Source: Hawksworthiomyces lignivorus (taxonomy: Eukaryota; Ascomycota; Sordariomycetes; Ophiostomatales; Ophiostomataceae). Taken from it: a stretch of DNA of 64,000 nucleotides. The stretch lies in contig NTMA01000025.1 of assembly GCA_002917075.1 (NCBI GenBank), forward strand, positions 248,001 to 312,000, given 5' to 3'. The notes under the pieces were generated by a model that saw only the letters and a list, made by a program, of their open reading frames with translations, did not search any database and was not told the DNA's origin. The position numbers and the translations under genes are program-made. Shown here in pieces: positions 20,534 through 31,177 of this stretch (position 1 is the first letter of the stretch; every line of letters starts with the position of its first letter).

Positions 20534-21212
20534 CCAGGCTATTCTGGATCTACTAGAGTTGAAGCTAGAAAATAACAGTCGACGGTTATACGCCATGGCT
20601 GTTTCAATGGGAAAGAAATATTTCCTGAGATGTACAAACCTGAATTAATCCTTGCACATAGCAGAGAAAGTAGGGGAACGAAATATAATTGCTAGCATTT
20701 AATTTTATGCTTGAAATTGCTTGAAATTGCTTGAAATTACTCGCAGTTTCTTTACGTCTGGAGCCAAATTTTCTTGGAGTTAAGCCCCATGATGATCTTC
20801 GCCCAGGCCATAAATAACAAAAAAGAAACATATTGTCATAACGAGTTGCCGTGGCCATTATATTGCTCCATTTTAGGAAATTTATGAAAATGATAATTTG
20901 AAGGCTATAAATAAGTATTTTGATGTGAATAGCAGCATATCAAGCGCAAGCAAGAGAGCCAAGACAGCCCCGTTGTCACAGCAGATTCTCAAGGCCCTAG
21001 TCTCAGGCACCGAGAGGGTTCCAGCACTGTTACTGCTTCTCTACTTCAACCTTCTAAACTAGTGCGAGCTTTCCGCTCGTTGGTATGCATGCTGCTATTC
21101 TGCTGCTATGGCTGCTGGTGCAAAGAGTCTTCTAATGGACTTCGGAACCGAGGGGTGCGATCTAGTTGTATCATTTTTGGGGGAATAAAGAGCCTCGTAA
21201 ACGAGGTCGGCA
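20534..21212. other. Intergenic region between convergent genes, with small tandem repeat
   Basis: This 3' flank of the acyltransferase and of the Cys-rich membrane protein is AT-rich. Three tandem copies of the 10-mer GCTTGAAATT lie near 20709-20738. No gene is supported. Confidence 0.55.
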
Positions 21213-22225
21213 TTATTCAAGCCGGTGGCTATGAGTCCCTGCATCCAGCTCTGCTGGTGGCTCCGGAGCTGGGGCTTCCCATATCTGCTGATTTGGGCCT
21301 ATCTGGTAATTTGGGCCTGCTGCCGCCTCGACAGGTAGTGCGCTTGAGTCTAGCTCCGATGGGGAGACAGGGCCTTCTTTGCGGTCCGCGCTTTCGGCCC
21401 CATTTGGCGTCTGTTTCCGCCGTCGCCACCAGATGAAATATACCGCCGCCGCTACTATGGCGACGCCAAGGACGCACCCCACGACGATGCCAGCAATTGC
21501 GCCGGAGCTGAGGCCCTGGGAAGAGGATGGTGGCGGTGGTGTCTGACGAGCGGGACTGCTCGTTGTCGCACTGGACGAAGAGGAGGTGGGGAGGCTAGAG
21601 GAGCTGGAGGAGCCGGAGCTCTGGCCAATAACGGCGTCCAAGGTGAACTTCGCAGTCGCGTTGTTGCAGCAACTTTGTTTCTCGTTCGGGTTGCAACACC
21701 ATGTATTATCAGAGCAGTTCGCTAGCGAGGGCCGCCCATTTGCCGCAGTCCAGTCGACCTAATCATGATCTAGTTAGCGGAGGCCCATATGTACAAACTG
21801 ACATCGCCACCCCGTAGCGCTTAGGGGTTTTGTCGAAGTGTCAGCAGATGATGGAGCGCATGAGTCTGTTGTCTACATACCCCAGGGCAGAGATTTGCCA
21901 AGCAATTTGGGCTCTTCCACGTCGGGTCGCTGCACAGCGGCGCCCACCACACGACCGTCGTCGACCCGTTCTCCCAAGTGTTGAAGTTGGTGCAGAGGCC
22001 GTTCGCCTGGCAGGCGTCGCGCGCGGTCGTGCCCAAATCGGTGGTGCGGTTCGTGATGCAGCAGGAGCTGAATTCGCCCTGCACCTGGTTGCACGGCACC
22101 CAGGCGGCATCTTGCGTATCGTCCTTGATCGTTTTTCCGCTGGGGTTGTAGCAGCCCAGCCCGTGTGCCGTGGCCAGAAAGCAGGCCCAAGCTGCTGCTT
22201 GTATCACCATCGGTATTCGCGCCAT
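21213..22225 (-). CDS. Cys-rich single-pass membrane protein (Mid2/WSC-like layout)
   Basis: The simplest model, complement(21213..21758, 21881..22225), gives 296 residues. The protein has a signal peptide (MARIPMVIQAAAWACFLATAHG), a Cys-rich ectodomain (CYNPSG, SSCCITN, GLCTNF, NLCPG, then WCCNPNEKQSCCNNATAKF), a Ser/Thr/Pro stalk (about residues 165-205), one transmembrane helix (AIAGIVVGCVLGVAIVAAAVYFIWW) with an RRRK stop-transfer, and a Pro-rich cytosolic tail. This resembles fungal cell-wall sensors in layout, but the Cys domain is a fungal family of unknown ligand. The 122-bp intron (donor GTATGT, acceptor TTAG) may hide a 17-nt micro-exon that would add GGD before VDWTAANG; I cannot decide. 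No function beyond a surface location is claimed. Confidence 0.75.
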
Positions 22226-23023
22226 TGATCCCGTCTAGGGCGAGATAATTTAGAAGAGCGGAGAGGCGGTGATATTTTACTCAAGCCGTAAATCTGGCGG
22301 TCGCGTAGTTTTCATGTCCAGTGCAATCCGTGACAGAAGCCATGCGTAGCTGGGCTTCTCCTTGAGCCAGCAGGGCCTGTGGCGCAGCCAAGATTTCAAC
22401 CCCTGCCATAACAACAGAACAATAGGGGGCTGCTTAGAAATTTGCGAGGACCGGGAACTTGGACACGCGAGTGGTGCTTCATTCGTATTTTGTGGATATC
22501 GATGTCAGAAAAGTATGCTGATGTGTAGCATTCGCCTTTTGGGGACCCACAAATTAAAGAACGATGATGAGGATCATCGCATCCTTCTCAGACCCAGTTC
22601 CTCCTTAAAGTGATGGACAGCCTCACAGCAATCCCTGAAATACTGCACCGCCCCGCACTATAGGTAGTCAGTGACCCACACCACTACCATCGTGTGGTTC
22701 GCGACGGCGCTTATGACAGGCGCTGCCATGGATGGCCTTGAACCAAGATCTCAAAAGAGTCGAAGAAAATCTGCTTCACCATTGTCTGTCTCGTCTTTGC
22801 AATTAATATTTATTTAAGTTCTACATTCAACTACTGTTGACAGTACGTCTGTCTTAACTACAGCATTGCTAATTACTTTGATTTAACCCATTAGGGGCGG
22901 CATCATCTTTTCAATTCGATTCGAAGCTTCAAGACCATGAAAAAATATCCATCTTTCCAGGAGACGCTTGGTTGCAACTTTTAATTCAATATGGCAATTT
23001 TATTCCTATAGAAATTATTAAAT
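22226..23023. other. Intergenic region, no gene seen
   Basis: About 800 bp lie upstream of the Cys-rich membrane protein and downstream of the nucleoside hydrolase. The open frames are short and without domains. The right half is AT-rich. Confidence 0.55.
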
Positions 23024-24025
23024 TTAGCTTGCTTTTCCAGTCAGACAGATCGTATCTACCAGCGAGTCTAAAAATTTGGAAGCATCAATATCAGACGCCG
23101 CTTTTATAATGGGCAGATGCGTCCACAGAAATTTTTCTCTGCGGTCTACTATGGTCTGGCCTAAGGAGAGCTTGCTGGTAGTCTCTACGGCAACTCGCAC
23201 CTCCTCAAAGGTGACGACGCTGGGGTCTAGCGCGACAGCTACCGCCGTAGAATCGATGGTGGTGCACCATGTGTCGAATTGAAGGCTATGGCCCCAGCCG
23301 ATGACGCCGAGGAGGAACTCGGCGACTGGATTGCCCGTCTTCTTGGCATGCTCCAGCTGCTCTAGATGCCTTGTGGAGAACTCCACGTCTGGCCTCGTGG
23401 CGACATCGAGACCCACAGCGAATAGGTTAAACCCGGCATTGAAGACAATGTCAGCCGCTTCTGGGTCGACATAGACATTCCATTCTGACACGGGATTGTC
23501 GCCCGTGCTGCGGACCGTGCCCGTCGTATGAAAGCCGAAAGAGCCCGCGATGCAAATGACGCGGTCAATCTTGGATGGCAGAAGAGGATCTTTCATTGCA
23601 GCCAAGGCAAGGTTGGTCAACGGGCCGAGACATAGAATAGTCAGCTTACTTGATCCTCTGGACGTTGCCAGGACCGCATCTGCTGTTTCAATAATGGCAT
23701 CGGGGGCGAATCGACTGTCCTCGGCCAGCTTCGATGCTGGTATGCCGAGTTCACCGAGACCATCCGCGCCATGGGAAAATGGATCTTTTGGGTAGGGTCG
23801 AACTAATGGCGTCTGTCTTCCCTTTGAGACAGGAATGTGAGTAGCTTCTGGCCTTCCATAAAGCGTAAGGATTTTGAGAGCGTTCTTTGCGCATGCAGCT
23901 GCTTGCAGGTTTCCTGAAACTGTCGTGATCGCGTGGATGTTGATGTCTGGAGACGACAGAGCGTAAAGAATGGCGACCGAGTCGTCGATGCCCGGGTCGC
24001 AGTCAATCAATATGTCTATCGCCAT
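23024..24025 (-). CDS. Inosine-uridine preferring nucleoside hydrolase
   Basis: A single exon encodes 333 residues starting MAIDILIDCDPGIDDSVAI. The DCDPGIDD motif at residues 8-15 is the Ca2+-binding, ribose-coordinating Asp cluster of IU-nucleoside hydrolases. Also present are TTVSGN, a central LTILCLGPLTNLA segment and SEWNVYVDPEAA, all diagnostic, and the length is normal. It hydrolyses the N-glycosidic bond of ribonucleosides to base plus ribose, usually in the cytosol (no signal peptide is visible). It is divergent from an MFS sugar-type transporter, with a deoxyribose-phosphate aldolase 6 kb away, suggesting use of external nucleosides. Exact base preference cannot be read from sequence. 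Confidence 0.93.
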   Translation of the reverse strand: MAIDILIDCDPGIDDSVAILYALSSPDINIHAITTVSGNLQAAACAKNALKILTLYGRPEATHIPVSKGRQTPLVRPYPKDPFSHGADGLGELGIPASKLAEDSRFAPDAIIETADAVLATSRGSSKLTILCLGPLTNLALAAMKDPLLPSKIDRVICIAGSFGFHTTGTVRSTGDNPVSEWNVYVDPEAADIVFNAGFNLFAVGLDVATRPDVEFSTRHLEQLEHAKKTGNPVAEFLLGVIGWGHSLQFDTWCTTIDSTAVAVALDPSVVTFEEVRVAVETTSKLSLGQTIVDRREKFLWTHLPIIKAASDIDASKFLDSLVDTICLTGKAS

Positions 24026-24618
24026 TCTTTTATGTTTAATAGACGAGAAGAGATCTTTGAAAGGTTAACAAAAGAACAATTTTTAATGGAGAGCGTATGG
24101 TAGTTGGTTTTCTTCGTGCCAAATCAGGTGTACCTTGCGGCGTTCTCCGCCATCGGGAACTACGAGCAGGTTCCCAAATGCAGCATTCGAGTGTACACCA
24201 AGCGATAAGGCCAATGGCAGTCTACTTTTTGCATCACGTAGGGAATAAGCATTTAATCGCCCGAGAATAATCTGGACCGTTAGCTTTATCAAAAACTCCA
24301 CCTCAAGCTCGGTAATCTCACACGATGCTCCGTGCGGAGTACTACCGCAGATAGCGACAGCTGATAGCAAACGACTACCATACACATTTATCGGTTTCGC
24401 ACCAGAAGAGACCAAAAAATATTTAAATACTTGAGTCCTTCGAATGTAACCAAATTGTCGGTGTAGTATGGTTTAAAAGACATCTGGTAACAAACGACCG
24501 ATAACTGGGATGATCTGGCAGCTCTTCAGTGCTCTAGCCCATCAGTAATTCCAAGATACAGGGTTATTGAATACATTCTTCTTTTTCTTTACATTACTTA
24601 GTTAAGGAAATATCCATA
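24026..24618. promoter_or_regulatory. Shared divergent upstream region of nucleoside hydrolase and MFS transporter
   Basis: These 593 bp separate two divergent start codons and probably contain both promoters, which would allow joint control of nucleoside cleavage and uptake. It is AT-rich on the transporter side. No specific transcription-factor site can be assigned. Confidence 0.45.
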
Positions 24619-26156
24619 ATGTTTCATACAAGCAAGTTCGTGTCTAACAATCATGTTGTCATCATGTCGCTGGTTTTTGCGACTGCAGTCTTCAATGGCT
24701 GCACGCAAGGCTACGATCAGAGTATGATGAACAACTTGAACCTATACGATTCTTATGTAAACTGTGAGCCTCTTTCGTGAATTCATTGCTAAGCTCAAGA
24801 AAACCTGTCTAACATGTCGTCCAAGACTTCAACCTCGATGACAACCTCCTAGGCTTGAACGTCGCTCTCATCAATGCCGGCTCTGTATTCGGCGGTCTGT
24901 TTGCCGGACAGGTCTGTGATAAATGGGGCCGCAAGGCAGGAATCGCCTTGTCAGCCGGCATCACTGTTATTGCAGTCATCATACAAGCAGCTGCTGTCCA
25001 TGAGGCGATGTTTTGTGTCGGCCGCTTCCTTCTTGGAGCGGCTATTACAGTCAACGGCGCCGCAGCGCCGACATGGGTAATGGAAATGGCACATCCGCGC
25101 GTCCGGGGTATTCTTGGTGGCATGTACATGGCCATCTGGTATTTTATTGCCACGATTGTCTCGGGCATCTCGATCGGCACTTACATGTACGATACGACGT
25201 GGGCATGGCGAGGGCTGGCCATCGGCCAGGTGGTGCCGAGCTTGCTGGCGATTGGCCTTCTTCCGCTCACACCTGAATCGCCACGTTGGCTAATCAGCCA
25301 GGACCGCCACGAAGAGGCGCTTGCGCTTCTGGCGACCCTCCACGGCAAGGGCGATCAAGAACATCCCTTGGTTCAGGCTGAGTACCATGAGATAAGCTCC
25401 GTGCTGTCGTATGAAAAGTCGCTGCCGGCGCAGTCGTTCAAGACGCTTATCAGCCCTGCGCCGAACCTGAAGCGGTTCATGATCGTCATCGTTCTCAATA
25501 TCGCCGCTCAGGTCATCGGCTCCAACATCGTTTCGTCTTTTATAGGGGTGGTGCTTGAATCTGCCGGGATTACAGACACGCACCAGCAGCTGGTTACCAA
25601 CCTTGGCATCAACATTTTCAACTTCTTCTGTGCCATCGCAGGCTCAGTCGCCATGGAGTACATCGGCCGCAGGGGCATGCTGTTCTACACGAGCTGCTTG
25701 ATGACTCTCTTCTTGGTTCTAATGGCGATTCTCTCGGCGCTGTACGGCGATGGTGGCAACCAGAATGCAAGCAATGCCATGGTTGCCATCATCTTTCTCT
25801 TCCTTGGCTCGTACAGCTTTGCCTGGACACCACTTACTTTTGTCTATCCAATTGAGATTCTCAACTACACCCAGCGTGCCAAGGGTCTCGCGGTCGGCCA
25901 GATGGCTTGCTACGCTTTCGGCTTTGTCAACCAATACACTACGCCGATTGCGATTAACAATATCGGATGGAAGTATTATGCTATCAACGCCGCTTGGGAT
26001 GTTGTTATTTGTGCCATTATTTGGTTCGTCTTTGTCGAAACCAAAAATCTTGCCCTTGAGGAGGTAGACGAATTGTTCGATGGTAAAATCCACGCCGATG
26101 GTGTCTTCGTCGGCAGAGGAAATGAAGTTCAGCTCAAGACAGCCGGGGGTGCATAA
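24619..26156 (+). CDS. MFS sugar-type transporter
   Basis: Two exons, join(24619..24763, 24826..26156), give 491 residues. The 62-bp intron has a GTGAGC donor, a CTAAC branch site at 24809-24813 and an AAG acceptor; it splits a Tyr codon. Family motifs are intact: GYDQSMM in helix 1, GQVCDKWGRKAGI (the D-x-GRR loop 2-3), PESPRWLI before the central loop, YIGRRGML, VYPIEILNYTQRAKG, and the C-terminal FVETKNLALEEVDELF. About 12 helices are expected in the plasma membrane. It belongs to the fungal sugar porter group often annotated as lactose permease or hexose transporter. Its position opposite a nucleoside hydrolase suggests pentose or nucleoside transport, which is inference. Confidence 0.9.
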
Positions 26157-26845
26157 ATTACACGTAGCTACCTAGCTTATGCTGTACTCCTAATGGCACA
26201 GCCCAAACCAAAAAGCAAAAGTGAAAATAAAATAGCAATAAAGTGGCGTTGTCACCTAGAGCACAGTCATGTTGGCCCAATGACGGCGAATCCACCTGCC
26301 ATGCGATTGCTGCACTAGAATAAAAGGCGGAGAGGAAAAGCATACAATCGCGGTCCGCCAGCGTGTCGGGCACCTCACTTTGAAAGGCACGGGTTCCACC
26401 GGATGATTTATCCTCTTCTAGCAAGGTTAGCGTTGCGGGACTGCCAGAGCTAAAATCGCAAGACGTCGGTAGCTCCCATTCCAGGGCGGTGACCATGGGC
26501 GTATTCTTGACTTATCAATCATGAAGCCCACAGAAGAGGCCACAGAGGCTGTTGGAGAGGAGAACGAAGCGACCGCATGCGAGGCAGGAAAATAAAGCGT
26601 AAACTATTGAGAAGGCAATAGTCCAAGCCACAACCGAGGCAGCAGAGGCCGCAGACGAGGTTGTTTGATACATTCACTAAACCATGCCCTGAGGTTTATA
26701 TTTGTAATAACAATTAATCGGTTCTATAGCAGTTTCTGCCCCAGGAGGTTTCCGTTAGTTTTGGCGTTACAATGCCGGGATTGCCGTGGTGGAGGCGATG
26801 AAACCTAAGATAGTAATTCTCATTTTTATAACTTCTTGTTTGTAT
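26157..26845. other. Intergenic region between convergent genes
   Basis: About 690 bp lie between the MFS transporter and HET gene 3' ends. A 112-residue minus-strand frame with an ATG (26158-26496) has no domain and abuts the transporter stop; I do not call it a gene. The right end is AT-rich. Confidence 0.5.
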
Positions 26846-29167
26846 TTAAATAATTTTAATTACTTTACGGGGAACCTCGTCAAAAAGAGTAAAGAACCGG
26901 TTTAAAAATTGATAATAACCCAACCCGATCCTCTTGTAAGTGCCTAGATCAGGCGACACGCTCTCCAGTAGTAACCACCAATGGCGTATGCCCGTTGTGC
27001 GATGATCATGCATCCATGCTATGCTTAAACAATAATACTTGACGTCTCGCTCAATTGTATCTTGGCAACTACAGTTTTTCGTTGTACGGTGTTGGCCCAA
27101 GACACAAAAATGTTCGTCTGTGAGTTGTAGCTCTTCATCACAGAGTACCTCGTACGTCGTTACTTCTCTGGGATTGTTGCAACGGCTCACAAGAACGACT
27201 TGTTGTTGGTAAGCGCGTTTGGCACATCCGGCACTGCCTGTATACTGCGAAGAATAGGAAGCGTTGCTAACGACATGGAGCTTAACCGGAACAAGCCTCC
27301 CTGATAACGAGATCGAGCCTCCAGATACTCGCCCTGTAGGGTCAAACAAAGTATTATCACAGCTTGCATTTATGATCTCGATGTCTTTGTAGAAGGAGAA
27401 TTGATACCGCTCTAGAAAATAAGTGGTCTTCCCATTGACAGAAGCCCAGGACCAAGACGGCGCAATATACATTTTCGGCCTCGAGCACGGAGCAGCAACA
27501 TACCAAAGAAGGCCGGCTGCAAGGTCTTCGCGCCAAAGTCCGGCGAGATATGAGCTTGTTCCATCTGGCGTCGTCCTCGCTACCAAGCTTGCAAGCCCAG
27601 AGAGAGCGCTTAGTTTATCAAGGGGCCTGGTGATGGCCCTACAGGAATAGTTCTCCACGATCGATGCCCAGGCATAATACACTGAGCTGAATGTTCCCGA
27701 CGTTAAGAACTCGGTTATATGTGTTGAGTTTCCATCGTCGTCTTCGTCCGGAGCGCATTTCCCGATTGTTTCTGGGAGGTCAATGCGATTACATTCTGAG
27801 ATCTTGAGTCTCAAAGCCCTAAAATTCAGACTGATATAGTCCATGCCACTTGAGCCGTTCTCATGCCGAAAGAGCGTATTGCATTCCCATCTCAATCCAG
27901 ACGATGTGAACCTCAAAGTCCTGTGAGGAAGGATTCTTTCCTGCAAGGCCCAGCCTCTAGTCGAAAGAATCTGAGACATGAGATCCGTCCGCGGCTGCTT
28001 GTATTCAACTAACCATGGTTGGATCGATGTATCGAGGTTTCGCTTGGGAGTAACGCGTGGAGTCTGCACATGCGGTAGGAAGCCCAAACTGCAGTGAGGA
28101 GTGTCCTCTGCAGCAATTGCCAACAGACAATTAGAGTATATGTCTTGCATCTCTCCACATTGCTCGTACCAATCCTGCTCATGGCTATCGTTTTGAATAA
28201 TGCACAGGGCATCGACCCAGAGATAGCGAATGTAAAGTGCTCTACAAGTCGAAATGCCGTCTTGTACCGTCTTTATGTTGTCGAATGATTAGTGTATATA
28301 TAATTGCTTGCTTGCAGAATAGAGAACACACCTTTGGAAGCTGTGAAAAAGGTATTTTTAATTTGTGTTTGTCAATATTGCCTCGAGTTGTTGTATAATT
28401 CTGGCCGTGATCACCCCAGCAATAGCTCAAGGCTGCGTATTGTGATAATTCTCCCTGGTTTATATCTGTCGACTTCGTTTCAATCAATCTTAGATCGTCA
28501 ATATTATCCCCAACTCGGATCAGACGCTTCGGAACAAACATCTTTGTTCGGTTGCAAGAAATATGAGACGTCCTGCAAGTGTTGAGCCACCTCCAAGCAA
28601 ATGCCAATTGAATACCATCGTAGGCTATGTTCCTCGCACAATTTAGAAAGTCATCTATGAAACGGCACGTGTTACTCGCTGTGTGATTTTATGTTGTAAA
28701 GAATGAAAGTAGAATGTTCTGGACGTACCCTGCGGGAAAAAGAGGTGAAACTTGTCACCGTCCGCTTCAACGGTCACAACTTTCATAATCCATCCGCTTC
28801 TCTGCTCTTGCGTTTCCTCCAGCCAATATTTTGTACTAGGTTTGATATTTCCAAAATATTTTTGAGCAAGGCCATCTGCAACTGCTAGACAGAAATTACA
28901 ACATTGATATTCCGCAATTTTCTGAAACTCGATACGAAATTTCCGCCTCTTATAAGGTCCTTTAAAGATGCAATTTTCATAAGAGCTTCGCAACGCACTT
29001 AAGATCGCCTCGACAGTTAGTAGGTGAAGGAAAGGGGTCTTATTTGTTATTTTGTCAAGTAGCCAAGCTCGTCTGTCGCGTTTTGGTTTTAACGTAGTCT
29101 TCAAGTGGAAAACGACGCTTGCTTCCCAGTCAGGAAATGACTGTATGCTGGCAAGTTGAGGCACCAT
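26846..29167 (-). CDS. HET-domain protein (heterokaryon incompatibility type)
   Basis: Three exons, complement(26846..28270, 28332..28654, 28729..29167), give 728 residues. Splices are phase-consistent: CAGG^GTACGT to TAG^AT, and CCAAAG^GTGTGT to AAAG^ACG with a CTAAT branch site. Residues 1 to about 150 form an N-terminal extension I do not recognise, ending in DDFLNCARNIAYDG. The HET domain follows: YAALSYCWG at 219-227, LWVDALCIIQND at 271-282, RGWALQERILPHR at 359-371. A C-terminal region without known domain contains APSWSWASVNG, common in this family. HET domains can trigger cell death when cells of different genotype fuse; most family members have no tested role. All exons are open and no disabling mutation is seen. 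Confidence 0.88.
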
Positions 29168-30385
29168 TATAGAGGCTATGGACTTGAAATAATGTCTGAG
29201 ATGCTGGTGCTGGATGGCAAATATGATAATTTACGACAGCCGAAGCGATGGGGGACTTAAATATCTAATCTCGTAATAAAAATAGAGTAGACGCGATCGA
29301 CTTTTGGTGAATTCGGACAACGTTGTGATAACTAGACTTGCGCTTTTTTGGTGGCATGGGACTCTGCAGGTCTGTTTTATTAAGTGAGTTGTAGGAGCGG
29401 AGATGCCTTGGCGCCTTGTAAGATTAGACGATTTTTTTGTGATGTGAGGAGATTTATGGTTGAATGATTTTGTCGCCGTTTCCGCTTTTGTGATTGAAAT
29501 AAGAAGGGAAGGTAAACATTTTGGCTTCCAGTAAAAATTGGAGGAGACTGCTTTTGGGTCAATTGGTTGAGACCTCGAGGAGGCAGCTAACAGGCGTGTG
29601 GCAGAGCGACCGGCCGATCCGGCCACAAAGACCACCGCTCCGTATGACGAAGGGAGGTCAGTCAAGCATTATCTATAACCAGTGGCCTAGTGATGCCTTG
29701 TCTAGTCCCTCCAAGAGTGTCTCTTCAGTTGTATAGGGTGATGGTTTTGTTGGCTAGGTTGAGTTAAGGGGGCCAGACCGCCTCGCTGTCAATAGAGCGT
29801 GTAGGGCTAAGCCTAGTTGAAATGCCGAATCCAGAAACTGTAAAAGCGTCCCCAGACTTGGCGGTGGCATTGCGGCCTAAGCCACCCTCGTTGCGTTAAG
29901 GAACAGAAGTTTCTTTTTCTTTTTTCTTTTTTTTCTTTTTTTTTTTTCGCCTAACACACCCTTTCGACACAAGGAACGAAGTGACATGATTCTGACTAGC
30001 TACATTAGGCTCCTTGCTAAGCCCCATGCGAAAAATTACCAAAAAAGCGCTGCTCTGGTCTGAAAAGACACACTCGCAGAAGATGTGAGAGATAAAACGG
30101 GCTCACAATTGGTGGAGCAGAAAATGTCTGGTTTGGATATGGAAAATTTCATGGGAAAATCCCTGTATTGTTTTTGAGAATTTCTATTCGCACACCAATC
30201 TTTTCCTGCTATTACAAGATCTCGATCAAAGACTATGACATCGAGGATCGTAGCGTTGACGCAGCTGGTATCTCTGTGCAAGCACTTCCCCTGGTGATGT
30301 GAGGATCCAAAAGTGAAGGCGTCCGCTAGTACTCAAGCAACATCCTTTAAGTCTGACGACAGCGAAGAGGAACACCTGCTGCAAA
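29168..30385. other. Intergenic region with long pyrimidine tract
   Basis: This 1.2-kb region is upstream of both the HET gene and the aldolase gene, which are divergent. It contains a 38-bp C/T-only tract at 29911-29948. The part at about 29570-29910 is more GC-rich than its surroundings and could be a transposon remnant, but no protein relic or terminal repeat is recognised. A 144-residue minus-strand frame (29231-29665) lacks an ATG start. Confidence 0.5.
29911..29948 (+). repeat. 38-bp polypyrimidine (T-rich) tract
   Basis: A T-rich run broken only by single C residues. Read on the minus strand it is a long A-rich tract, as found at 3' ends of retroposed elements, but no element body is identified. 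Confidence 0.85.
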
Positions 30386-31177
30386 ATGGCTGTTCCTAAT
30401 ACCATTATCGTCACGCTACCTCAGTTGGCTAAGATGATTGACCATTCGCTCCTGCACCCGACTATGACCGACGCTGACATCCTCGAGGGCCTCCAGATAG
30501 CCAAGGACAACCATGTCGCGACGGCTTGTGTCAAGCCGTACCACATCCCGATGGTCAAGAAGGAGCTCGAGGGTTCCGATGTCTTGGTCTGCCCTGTCAT
30601 TGGTTTTCCGCACGGAAACAGCACGACTGCAATCAAGGTGATCGAAGCACGCGAGGCGGCTAGAGCGGGCGGCCAGGAGATCGATATGGTCGTGAATATT
30701 GGCAAGGTCTTGGGCGAGGACTGGGCGTATATCACCGAGGAAATCCGGCAAATCAACGAGACGGTCGTGGCCGAGGGAGCGATCCTCAAGGTTATTTTCG
30801 AGAACGACTATCTTCAGCATAAGCACATCATCAAGCTCTGCCAGATCTGCACTGATATCGGCGTCGCCTTTGTCAAAACGTCGACAGGTTACGGCTTCGT
30901 CAAGCAAGCAGACGGCATGTACAATTATAAGGGCGCGACTGTAGCGCACCTGAAGCTGATGCGCGCACACGCTGGCCCCAGTGTCCAAATCAAGGCTGCC
31001 GGAGGTGTCCGCACACTGGACGACCTCCTGCACGTCATGAGCCTTGGAGTCACTCGCATCGGTGCTACCGCCACTCTTCCCATCTTAGAGGAGGCTAAGA
31101 AACGAGGCATAGGCAAAGAGCCTAAAGCGGTTTCCTTCAAGCCGATGAAGGAGGAGAACGACGCAGGCGGTTATTAA
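30386..31177 (+). CDS. Deoxyribose-phosphate aldolase
   Basis: A single exon encodes 263 residues. The class I DERA signature is intact: MIDHSLLHPTMTD near the N-terminus, catalytic D100 in EIDMVVNIG, Schiff-base K164 in AFVKTSTGYG, and the assisting K203 in QIKAAGGVRT. The enzyme cleaves 2-deoxyribose-5-phosphate to acetaldehyde and glyceraldehyde-3-phosphate in the cytosol, feeding nucleoside-derived sugar into glycolysis. The nucleoside hydrolase and sugar-type transporter 4-7 kb to the left fit such a route, although no deoxyribokinase or ribokinase is present in the window. Codon use is GC-rich compared with the surrounding intergenic DNA. Confidence 0.95.
   Translation: MAVPNTIIVTLPQLAKMIDHSLLHPTMTDADILEGLQIAKDNHVATACVKPYHIPMVKKELEGSDVLVCPVIGFPHGNSTTAIKVIEAREAARAGGQEIDMVVNIGKVLGEDWAYITEEIRQINETVVAEGAILKVIFENDYLQHKHIIKLCQICTDIGVAFVKTSTGYGFVKQADGMYNYKGATVAHLKLMRAHAGPSVQIKAAGGVRTLDDLLHVMSLGVTRIGATATLPILEEAKKRGIGKEPKAVSFKPMKEENDAGGY

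Noticed and set aside
26158..26496. 112-codon minus-strand ORF with ATG next to the transporter stop
   Set aside because: No domain or homology features; probably antisense of the transporter 3' UTR.
29231..29665. 144-codon minus-strand ORF upstream of the HET gene
   Set aside because: It lacks an ATG start and recognisable features.
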